A stretch of 39,764 nt of DNA from Candidatus Aegiribacteria sp. MLS_C (lineage in GTDB: Bacteria > Fermentibacterota > Fermentibacteria > Fermentibacterales > JCC-6), in contig LQBI01000031.1 of NCBI GenBank assembly GCA_002030045.1, positions 158,854 through 198,617 on the forward strand. The letters are read 5' to 3'. The notes below the pieces were generated by a model, which worked only from the letters and a program-made list of their open reading frames with translations, searched no databases and had not been told where the DNA came from. The translations under genes were made by a program, and so were the position numbers. Of the stretch, positions 33,302-39,764 are shown piece by piece; position 1 is the first letter of the stretch; every line of letters starts with the position of its first letter.

Positions 33302-35083
33302 ATGAAGAAGATATTTGTTGGAATGGGGACCTGCGGACTTTCCGCCGGCGCCAGGGCGACTTACGACAGGCTGGAGGCCCTTGCCGCCGAGCACCCCGAG
33401 GTCTGTACCCTGGCCAGGACGGGCTGTATCGGCATGTGCTACAGGGAACCTCTGGTGGAGATCAGGGAGGATGACAGGAGGATCATATACGGGGACGTTA
33501 CCCCTGAATCCGCTGAGGAGATCTTCAGAAGACATGTCCTGGATGATCAGGTACTGGATGGTGAAAACCTGGTCTACTCCCGTGGACAGAATGGTGAGAC
33601 AGCAGGATCCGAGTGCGATTTCCTCGACCAGCAGACCAGGATAGTCCTGCGGAACTGCGGGACGATAGATCCCGAGTCAATAGGGGACTACGAGGAAGCC
33701 GGAGGCTACCTGGCCCTCAGGAAGGTCCTTGATTCCATGAAACCGGACGAGATCATTCAGGTGATCAAGGACTCGGGGCTCCGTGGAAGGGGAGGAGCGG
33801 GTTTTCCTACCGGCCTGAAATGGTCCTTCGCGGCGGCCAATGAAGGGGATGTGAAATACGTTGTCTGCAACGCTGACGAAGGCGACCCCGGAGCTTTCAT
33901 GGACCGTTCGGTCCTGGAGGGAGATCCGCACTCGGTTCTGGAGGGCATGATAATATGCGCCAGGGCTATCGGAGCCTCTTCCGGTTACATCTACTGCCGT
34001 GCCGAGTACCCCCTGGCAATAAAAAGGCTGGAGATCGCCATCGAGGCAGCCCGGGGCAGAGGGTACCTGGGAACGGACATACTGGGGTCCGGATTCGATT
34101 TTGACATAAAGATAAAACAGGGTGCCGGTGCATTCGTCTGCGGAGAGGAGACCGCCCTCTTCGCTTCCATAGAGGGCGAGAGGGGTATGCCGAGGATAAG
34201 GCCCCCCTTTCCGGCCGAGAAGGGTCTCTGGAAGAAACCAACCAACAACAACAATGTCGAGACCTATGCCAACGTGCCGTGGATAATCATGAACGGTGCA
34301 GGTGCATTCACCGCCTGCGGTACGGAGAAGAGCCCGGGCACGAAGGTCTTCGCCCTGGCCGGGAAGGTTGCTCACGGTGGTCTGGCAGAGGTTCCAATGG
34401 GGACTACGATCGAAGACCTGGTCTTCAGGATAGGCGGCGGGATAAAGAAGGGCAAGAAGTTCAAGGCGGTCCAGATGGGAGGCCCGTCCGGCGGGTGCAT
34501 TCCGGCATCGATGAAGGAAACTCCGGTCGATTTCGAGTCGATACCGGCTACAGGGGCGATCATGGGCTCCGGCGGAATGGTCGTCATGGACGAGGACACC
34601 TGCATGGTGGAGATCGCAAGGTTCTTCCTTGATTTCACGCAGAAGGAATCCTGCGGAAAGTGCACCTTCTGCCGCATAGGTACACTCAGGATGCTGGAGA
34701 TCCTCGAGAGGATAACCAGGGGCGAGGGTGTACCCGAGGACATAGAGAAACTCGAGAAACTCTCGGTACAGATCAAGGAGGCCAGTCTCTGCGGGCTCGG
34801 GCAGACGGCCCCCAACCCTGTCCAGACTACACTGAGGTACTATTCGGACGAATACCGGGCCCATATCTTCGAGAGGAAATGCCCTGCAGGAGAGTGTCAG
34901 GCCCTCGTCGAGTTCAGCATCGACCCGGAAAAGTGCGTGGGATGCACTCTCTGCGCGAAGAACTGCCCGGTGAACGCCATATCCGGCAAGGTCAGGGAAG
35001 TTCACGTCATCGACACCGAAGTTTGCGTCAAATGCGGCAAATGCGTCACTAGCTGCAACTTCGGCGCGATAGTGAAAAGGTAG
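33302..35083 (+). CDS. nuoF: NuoF/HydB-like NADH-binding flavoprotein with extra Fe-S domains
   Basis: A 593-residue NADH- and FMN-binding subunit. ATG 33302 has GGAG 6 nt upstream; a TTG at 33272 is weaker. Domains in order: an N-terminal [2Fe-2S] thioredoxin-like domain (GTCGLSAGA, TGCIGMCYREP; about 1-90) and the NADH/FMN core (GLRGRGGAGFPTGLKW near 162-177, NADEGDPGAFMDR near 190, GAGAFVCGEETAL near 275). Next come an SLBB segment, the NADH_4Fe-4S site SCGKCTFCR near 450, and a C-terminal two-cluster ferredoxin (CVGCTLCAKNCP, CVKCGKCVTSCN). This layout is that of bifurcating HydB/NfnB-partner proteins rather than respiratory complex I. It sits 9 nt before the fusion gene. Confidence 0.93.
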   Translation: MKKIFVGMGTCGLSAGARATYDRLEALAAEHPEVCTLARTGCIGMCYREPLVEIREDDRRIIYGDVTPESAEEIFRRHVLDDQVLDGENLVYSRGQNGETAGSECDFLDQQTRIVLRNCGTIDPESIGDYEEAGGYLALRKVLDSMKPDEIIQVIKDSGLRGRGGAGFPTGLKWSFAAANEGDVKYVVCNADEGDPGAFMDRSVLEGDPHSVLEGMIICARAIGASSGYIYCRAEYPLAIKRLEIAIEAARGRGYLGTDILGSGFDFDIKIKQGAGAFVCGEETALFASIEGERGMPRIRPPFPAEKGLWKKPTNNNNVETYANVPWIIMNGAGAFTACGTEKSPGTKVFALAGKVAHGGLAEVPMGTTIEDLVFRIGGGIKKGKKFKAVQMGGPSGGCIPASMKETPVDFESIPATGAIMGSGGMVVMDEDTCMVEIARFFLDFTQKESCGKCTFCRIGTLRMLEILERITRGEGVPEDIEKLEKLSVQIKEASLCGLGQTAPNPVQTTLRYYSDEYRAHIFERKCPAGECQALVEFSIDPEKCVGCTLCAKNCPVNAISGKVREVHVIDTEVCVKCGKCVTSCNFGAIVKR

Positions 35084-35092
35084 GAGCGGCCA

Positions 35093-38000
35093 ATGGAGAA
35101 GATCAGGCTCAGGATCAACGGCAGGGAGATAGAGGCCACTCCAGGGAAGACGATCCTCGAAGTGGTACAGGAGAACCAGCTGGACGATATTCCGACCCTG
35201 TGTCATTCACCGGAGCTGGAGCCCTACGGTTCCTGCTTCCTCTGCGTCGTCGAGGTCAAGGGAAGGAACAACCTCGTTCCTTCCTGCGCCACGAAGATCT
35301 CGCCCGGCATGGAGGTGGAGACCAGGAACGAAAGGATAATCGCTTCGCGCAGGACGGCACTCGAACTGCTGACTTCCAACCATTACGCGGACTGCGTTTC
35401 CCCGTGCATGGAGGGATGTCCTGCCGGAGTCGATGTCCAGGGCTACATTGCACTGGCGGCCATGGGCCAGTACAGGAAGGCCGTGGACCTTATCCGGGAG
35501 ACCAACCCGCTTCCGGCGGTCTGCGGACGAGTGTGCGTACGGAAGTGCGAGGAAGTCTGCCGAAGGAAGGACATAGACGCCTCGGTAGCCATCAACAACA
35601 TCAAGAGGTTCGTATCCGATTCGCCGGAAGCTTACGCCACCGACCCTCAGGGAGACCCTGACACGGGAAGGACCGTCGGAATAATCGGATCGGGACCGGC
35701 CGGCCTCACCGCCGCGTGGTTCCTTGCCAGGAGCGGCATAAAGCCGGTCATCTACGAGATGAACCAGCGCACCGGAGGCATGCTCCGATACGGTATTCCC
35801 GAGTACAGGCTCCCGGACGACGTTCTCGACAGGGAAGTCGAATACATATGCAGGGCAGGGGTGGAGATAAGGTGCGGAGTAAAGGTCGGCAGGGATGTAA
35901 GCCTGGACGAGCTGAGGAAGAGGCACGATGCCGTCTTCATAGGTCCGGGTGCCTGGACCGGCAAAGCCATGAGGGTCGAGGGCGAGTACGATACCGAAGG
36001 CGTGGTCACCGGCGCCGACTTCCTGGTGGAGAAGGCCGACGATCCGGAACCAGTATCCGGCACGGTAGTCGTGGTCGGCGGCGGGAATACCGCCATGGAC
36101 GCCGCCAGGACATCGTGGAGGCTTAATGCCGACAAGGTAATAATCCTGTATCGCCGCACAAGGGCGGAGATGCCGGCTGATCCCATGGAGATCGAGGACT
36201 GCCTGGACGAGGGCATCGAGATAATGGAGCTGGCTGCTCCGACCGGAATAGTCAGGAAGGACGGCAGGCTGGTCGCCCTGAAGTGCCAGAGGATGAAGCT
36301 GGGCGATCCCGATGCATCTGGACGCCGCAGGCCGATACCCATCGAGGGCGCGGAGTTCGAACTGCCCTGTGAACTCGCCATATCCGCCATCGGGCAGGAC
36401 ACCGTCCTGAACGGCCTGGTCGAGGCGGAAGGGGAGGAGATAGAACTCACGCGATGGAACACATACGTGATCGATCCCGGGACGATGATGACGAACATAG
36501 AGGGGGTTTTCGCCGGAGGTGACGCGGCCGACGATGGTCCCACAGTGGCAATTGACGCCATCCGCGACGGCCAGAAGGCCGCAGCGGCGATCCGGGCCTG
36601 GCTCCTGGGCGAGGACCCGGCGCCTGAACCCTTCGTCGTGAGGAAGGACTTCTGGGAGAAGCCCGGACATGCCGAAATGGGTGATATCAGGGAATCGCCT
36701 CGTCACGAAGTGCACATGATAGATGTGGACGAGAGACGCAGCAGCTTTGTCGAGGTATCAACCGGTTTCGAGCCTGAAGACAACGTCCACGAGTGCGGGA
36801 GGTGCCTCTCATGCGGCTGCGTCAGGTTCGAGGACTGCAAACTCAGGCTCTACGCCGAGGAGTACGGCGTGGATATGGAGCACTTCAGGGGCCGTGTCCG
36901 GAAGCACAGGGTGGACGACCGCCATCCCTACATCGTCTACGATCCCAACAAGTGCATACTATGCGCCAGATGCATAAGGACCTGCGCTCGGATACTTCCC
37001 ATACCCGCCCTGGGACTGGTTAACAGGGGCTTCAGGACCGAGATGCGTCCGGCGATGAACGATCCTCTGATAGAGACAAGCTGCGTCAGCTGCGGGAACT
37101 GTGTGGACTCATGCCCCACCGCGGCCCTGACGGTCAAGTACCCTTTCCCGGGCAGGGCCTGCCTCGAGAGCGAGGATGTGAAGTCACACTGCGGGTTCTG
37201 TTCCCTCGGCTGCGAGATAACGGTGAAGAATTTCGGGGAGGGAAGGTACTACATAACCTCCTCGGGAGTGCCCGGGGACTACCTCTGCAGGTACGGGCGC
37301 TTCGGGAATGAACTCTTCATCAGGAAGGACAGGCTCACGGGCGCGGTCTGGAAGCAGGGATCGACCTATTCACCCGTAAGCCTGAGGACCGCCTACTCCG
37401 GAATAGTGGAAAGCCTCAGAAGGATCGCGGAGGAATACGGACCGGAGAGCGTCGGTGTTTTCGTCTCGCCGGAGCTGACCAATGAGGAACTGTACCTTTC
37501 CGGCAGGATAGCGAGGGAAGGCATCGGGACAAGCAACGTGGGGTCCCTCGCCATCATCTCGGGCGCCGGCAGGTCCGGGGTCCTGGACGGGTCCTTCGGT
37601 TTCACGGCATCGACATCTGACAGGGGATGCCTTTCGGATGCCGACCTGATAATCTGCAACAACACATCCCTGGAGTCCGACCATCTGGTGCTGGCGGTTG
37701 ACGTCATCCAGGCGGTGCGTGACGGTGCGAAGCTCGTTGTCTCGAACTCGATCCTCGACTCCACAGACCAGCATATCGCTGCGTTGACCGTGGATCCGAT
37801 CAGGGGCAGGGCCTCCTTCTTCTGGAATGCCGTCATGCAGGTCCTGATCGACGACGGGGACGTTGACCCGCAGGGACTCGAGGGAGCCGATGACTTCCTT
37901 AGGGACCGGGAGGTCACAGTGGAGTCCGCTGCCGCGAAGGCTGGAGTGGACGTAAGCGATGTGTACGAGACCGCCGAACTGCTTCGCTACGCCGGCAAGG

Positions 38001-38758
38001 TCGTATTCGTGCACAGCCCCGACCGTGCGCAGGATGCGTCCCCGGACGACATGGAGATCTTCGCGGACCTCACGCTCCTATTGAGGGATAAGGGCAGGAG
38101 GGTGGACATACTGCTTCCCAGGCTGCTGGCCAACAGCGCGGGCCTCGAGGTTACGGGAGCGGATCCGGCGTTCCTTCCAGGAAGGAGACCGTCAAGGGAC
38201 GGTCTGCCCGGTGCGGCTTCCAGTCAGGATCTGAGGCGGATGCTCGAGGTTGGAGGGCTCAGGGCGGCACTGGTGGTCGGGGAGAACCCTCTCGAACACG
38301 ACATGACGGGCTCCTGGTTCAGCAACGTGGATTTCCTGGCGGCGATGGACTGGACCGATACCGAGACCACCCGGTTCGCCGATTATACGATCCCGGGAAC
38401 GACTTACCTCGAGACACCGGGAACCAGGTGCAACTTCGAGGGCAGGCTCATCGATTTTGCAGGCGCGGTAATGCCTCCCTCGGGAAGGAGCAGCATCGAG
38501 GTGCTGCAGGGTCTCGCCTCGGCCTTCGGGATCGATCCTTCGACGGAAGGACTCGATACCCTGGTCAGGGACAGCCTGGGAGAGCTGGCGAGGTTCTACT
38601 GGAACACTGGGCAGGAAAGGGAGTGGGACGGAAGAGGGAAGCTGGTCCCGGTAGCGGCCGAGGCGAAGGCGGCTCCGTTAGAGCCTCCTCTGACCCATTC
38701 CCAGGAATACAGGCAGGAGATCCGCCTGGTAGGCACCGAACGCTACCGCGTCACCTAG
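35093..38758 (+). CDS. GltD-like/NuoG-like fusion subunit, catalytically dead formate-dehydrogenase domain
   Basis: 1221 residues; AGGAG lies 6 nt before the ATG. The N-terminal [2Fe-2S] domain (LCHSPELEPYGSCFLC, about 36-65) is NuoG-like. Residues of about 95-520 form a GltD/NfnB-type NADPH:ferredoxin flavoprotein. It shows CVSPCMEGCPAGVD, GIIGSGPAGLTAAWFLA (FAD, near 197), VVVVGGGNTAMDAAR (NADPH, near 324) and GVFAGGDAADDGPT. A further cysteine cluster (CGRCLSCGCVRFEDC) lies near 568, and two [4Fe-4S] sites near 621 and 664. The molybdopterin-type domain starts with CGFCSLGCE (near 700) and LCRYGRFGNELF. Where formate dehydrogenases have the catalytic Cys/Sec, this protein reads ISGAGRSGVL. 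The C-terminal dinucleotide-binding domain is also missing. It is most like Sporomusa-type (Stn) bifurcating transhydrogenase subunits. Confidence 0.85.
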   Translation: MEKIRLRINGREIEATPGKTILEVVQENQLDDIPTLCHSPELEPYGSCFLCVVEVKGRNNLVPSCATKISPGMEVETRNERIIASRRTALELLTSNHYADCVSPCMEGCPAGVDVQGYIALAAMGQYRKAVDLIRETNPLPAVCGRVCVRKCEEVCRRKDIDASVAINNIKRFVSDSPEAYATDPQGDPDTGRTVGIIGSGPAGLTAAWFLARSGIKPVIYEMNQRTGGMLRYGIPEYRLPDDVLDREVEYICRAGVEIRCGVKVGRDVSLDELRKRHDAVFIGPGAWTGKAMRVEGEYDTEGVVTGADFLVEKADDPEPVSGTVVVVGGGNTAMDAARTSWRLNADKVIILYRRTRAEMPADPMEIEDCLDEGIEIMELAAPTGIVRKDGRLVALKCQRMKLGDPDASGRRRPIPIEGAEFELPCELAISAIGQDTVLNGLVEAEGEEIELTRWNTYVIDPGTMMTNIEGVFAGGDAADDGPTVAIDAIRDGQKAAAAIRAWLLGEDPAPEPFVVRKDFWEKPGHAEMGDIRESPRHEVHMIDVDERRSSFVEVSTGFEPEDNVHECGRCLSCGCVRFEDCKLRLYAEEYGVDMEHFRGRVRKHRVDDRHPYIVYDPNKCILCARCIRTCARILPIPALGLVNRGFRTEMRPAMNDPLIETSCVSCGNCVDSCPTAALTVKYPFPGRACLESEDVKSHCGFCSLGCEITVKNFGEGRYYITSSGVPGDYLCRYGRFGNELFIRKDRLTGAVWKQGSTYSPVSLRTAYSGIVESLRRIAEEYGPESVGVFVSPELTNEELYLSGRIAREGIGTSNVGSLAIISGAGRSGVLDGSFGFTASTSDRGCLSDADLIICNNTSLESDHLVLAVDVIQAVRDGAKLVVSNSILDSTDQHIAALTVDPIRGRASFFWNAVMQVLIDDGDVDPQGLEGADDFLRDREVTVESAAAKAGVDVSDVYETAELLRYAGKVVFVHSPDRAQDASPDDMEIFADLTLLLRDKGRRVDILLPRLLANSAGLEVTGADPAFLPGRRPSRDGLPGAASSQDLRRMLEVGGLRAALVVGENPLEHDMTGSWFSNVDFLAAMDWTDTETTRFADYTIPGTTYLETPGTRCNFEGRLIDFAGAVMPPSGRSSIEVLQGLASAFGIDPSTEGLDTLVRDSLGELARFYWNTGQEREWDGRGKLVPVAAEAKAAPLEPPLTHSQEYRQEIRLVGTERYRVT

Positions 38759-38769
38759 GGGGACGGAGG

Positions 38770-38798
38770 CATTTTATTCGCAGAGCACAAATAAAATG
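38770..38798 (+). terminator. AT-rich hairpin after the fusion gene
   Basis: CATTTTATT (38770-38778) pairs with AATAAAATG (38790-38798) around an 11-nt loop, 12 nt past the stop. It is AT-rich without a clear T-run after it. It may end the NuoEFG operon or belong to the transposase's flank. Confidence 0.45.
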
Positions 38799-38858
38799 TA
38801 TAATATTCAGTGGGCAGTTCCATTTCCCCTGGACTATTTGTGGCATGACTGTTTCTCT

Positions 38859-39521
38859 TCAGGAATGATGTGTTCTGGAACCTGACAGATCGGGATTCCG
38901 TGACTTCATGGCGCTGATGAACCACTGTCTTGCGGCGGGTCTGTTCCTTGCAGCTGCTTTTCTTATTCTGAGGAGCACTTCGGCGTCCGGCTCGATCGTC
39001 AGAAAGCCCTCCCAGTCATCGATACTCAGATACTGATCGGAATCCACGGATATAAGAGGGTCGGAACGTTTCCTTCCAGTATGGTAAGCAGCACTTGACC
39101 ATCTGTATTCCCAGGCTTCGCCCACGATCCCTGCCCTTACGGGATTCTGCTCCACATATCTGACAGCATTGTGGAGGTAAGAAGGGCCGAGCGGACTTGA
39201 GCTGAACCGGTACTGCCAGAGATGACCGCTCCATTCATTCTGTCGGTTCACATTACGGGAATACAGTGAGTGGGCTTTCCTGAAGCATCTGGCGAACGAA
39301 TCCCCTTTTCCCGGAACAGCTACGAGGTGAACGTGGTTGTCCATCAGACACCATGATATGAAGATGACATCCTCCTCCAAAGCCGATTTGCGGATGAGCG
39401 ACAGGTACTCGTATCTGTCGGAGTCGGAGAAGAAGACATTCTGCTTCCTGTTGCCTCTCTGGACTATGTGGTGAGGCAGTTGAGGTACTACTGTTCTCGC
39501 GGTTCTGGCCATAGTGAACAT
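38859..39521 (-). CDS. REP-associated tyrosine transposase (Y1_Tnp/RAYT)
   Basis: A 220-residue single-strand HUH transposase of the IS200/RAYT group. Motifs: HHIVQRGNRKQNVFF near 17-31, the metal-binding HUH in WCLMDNHVHLVAVP near 57-70, and the catalytic tyrosine in AVRYVEQNPVRAG near 119-131. The C-terminal tail (SSAAYHTGRKRSDPL) is typical of RAYTs. The first ATG (39521) and an ATG three codons later (39512) are both possible. There is no second transposon gene and no clear terminal repeat, so it is a domesticated-type single-copy gene or the core of a REP-type element. It is flanked by AT-richer DNA. Confidence 0.92.
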   Translation of the reverse strand: MFTMARTARTVVPQLPHHIVQRGNRKQNVFFSDSDRYEYLSLIRKSALEEDVIFISWCLMDNHVHLVAVPGKGDSFARCFRKAHSLYSRNVNRQNEWSGHLWQYRFSSSPLGPSYLHNAVRYVEQNPVRAGIVGEAWEYRWSSAAYHTGRKRSDPLISVDSDQYLSIDDWEGFLTIEPDAEVLLRIRKAAARNRPAARQWFISAMKSRNPDLSGSRTHHS

Positions 39522-39547
39522 ATGTATACAGAAGCAAACGGTGTCAA
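39514..39547 (-). promoter_or_regulatory. Upstream motif of the transposase gene
   Basis: On the minus strand, TTGACA (39547-39542) is followed 10 nt later by CTGTATACATATGTTCAC (39531-39514), which runs over the start codon. The same 18 bp, with one change, lie in the promoter at 25024-25041, also after TTGACAC. The spacing from -35 to a good -10 is irregular here, so the promoter call is tentative. The shared motif itself is certain. I see nothing else in 39548-39657 except a CCCCTTTTTT stretch near 39599-39608. Confidence 0.45.
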
Positions 39548-39657
39548 GTATGGTGTAATGACACTTTATAGGTATCAGTCATGATAAAATTCCTCCGTCC
39601 CCTTTTTTGTTATGTTCAGGTATTACAAGTAACTTGAGAAGGAAGGGATGATCCGAG

Positions 39658-39764
39658 GTGTTGAGGGTCCTGGAACTGACAAAGGTGTACGAGCAGGGGA
39701 AAAGGGGAAGCGCCGTGACGGTAAGGGCTGTCGACGGTGTCTCCTTCGAATGCGGTCCAGGGGA
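39658..39764 (+). CDS. ABC transporter ATP-binding protein (partial)
   Basis: The first 35 codons of an ATPase, cut by the right edge before Walker A. The reading LRVLELTKVYEQGKRGSA, then VRAVDGVSFECGPG, matches the opening of LolD/MacB-type ATPases (an 'LTK.Y..G....AlDGVsf..g.G' pattern). The start is GTG 39658 or TTG 39661. A purine-rich GGAAGGG lies upstream at 39641-39647. A role in lipoprotein release or macrolide-type export is likely for the subfamily, but the deciding motifs are outside the window. Confidence 0.75.
   Translation, partial: MLRVLELTKVYEQGKRGSAVTVRAVDGVSFECGPG

Noticed and set aside
35093-38758. Active formate dehydrogenase
   Set aside because: The catalytic Cys/Sec position is lost and the C-terminal molybdopterin dinucleotide-binding domain is absent.
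38770-39521. A complete IS200/IS605 element
   Set aside because: No orfB/TnpB gene, no matching subterminal hairpins at both ends, and the protein looks like a RAYT rather than a short TnpA.

Overview
The window is a gene-dense, GC-rich bacterial chromosome segment. Several secreted proteins end in a Gram-negative, type IX-like C-terminal sorting domain, and there are parallel beta-helix and FG-GAP propeller proteins. The metabolism is anaerobic and flavin/iron-sulfur based (HdrA/MvhD, a NuoEF-type complex, NAD(P)-glutamate dehydrogenase). Together these suggest an uncultured anaerobe of the FCB group, possibly near Fermentibacterota or 'Aegiribacteria'. That placement is inference from gene content and could not be tested here. 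No rRNA, tRNA or CRISPR array was recognised.

Layout. (1) 1-2705, minus: a sulfur/redox operon, arsR - dsrE-like - tusA - mvhD - hdrA, with hdrA running off the left edge; a promoter and palindromic operator lie in front of arsR. (2) 2736-7909: a short ABAB tandem repeat, a PAS-PAS-GGDEF diguanylate cyclase, a PH-like protein, a MazG-type pyrophosphohydrolase, a secreted protein, a nitroreductase and a GH114-like lipoprotein that looks cut short. (3) 7910-9403: a decayed, AT-richer island with a broken gene, paired hairpins and a BrnT/BrnA toxin-antitoxin pair with its own promoter. (4) 9404-14853: tspO, then a four-gene minus-strand operon in which each gene overlaps the next by 4 nt (hydrolase, TudS/DUF1722, Fe-S/FAD oxidoreductase, acyl-reductase-like SDR). 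(5) 14873-15869: an orphan pstS with a terminator and an 11-bp-periodic Pho-type box. (6) 15892-25568: a beta-helix protein, an iron-type ABC importer (binding protein, permease, ATPase) coupled to a YyaL/DUF255 thioredoxin-domain protein, two secreted proteins and one unknown gene. (7) 25631-31130: a TSUP permease with an AbrB-like regulator, a REC-REC-PPDK_N signalling protein, a bidirectional terminator and gdhA. (8) 31402-38758: a hairpin/tandem-repeat leader, a receiver protein with two RAM-like domains, and genes for NuoE, NuoF and a 1221-residue GltD-NuoG fusion. (9) 38770-39764: a RAYT-type transposase and the start of an ABC ATPase gene.

How the genes fit together. The right-hand operon most likely encodes a soluble multi-flavin complex linking NADH, NADP(H) and ferredoxin, resembling Sporomusa-type (Stn) bifurcating transhydrogenases. 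Its NuoG/formate-dehydrogenase-like part lacks the catalytic residue. gdhA next door, on the opposite strand, is an NADP-type consumer or producer of reductant. At the left end, TusA and DsrE-like sulfur carriers beside HdrA/MvhD suggest sulfane sulfur handling tied to low-potential electron transfer. The most unusual items are the REC-RAM-RAM protein without a DNA-binding domain, the GltD-NuoG fusion with a dead active site, the overlapping TudS operon, and an 18-bp motif shared by the promoter regions of the transposase and an unrelated unknown gene.
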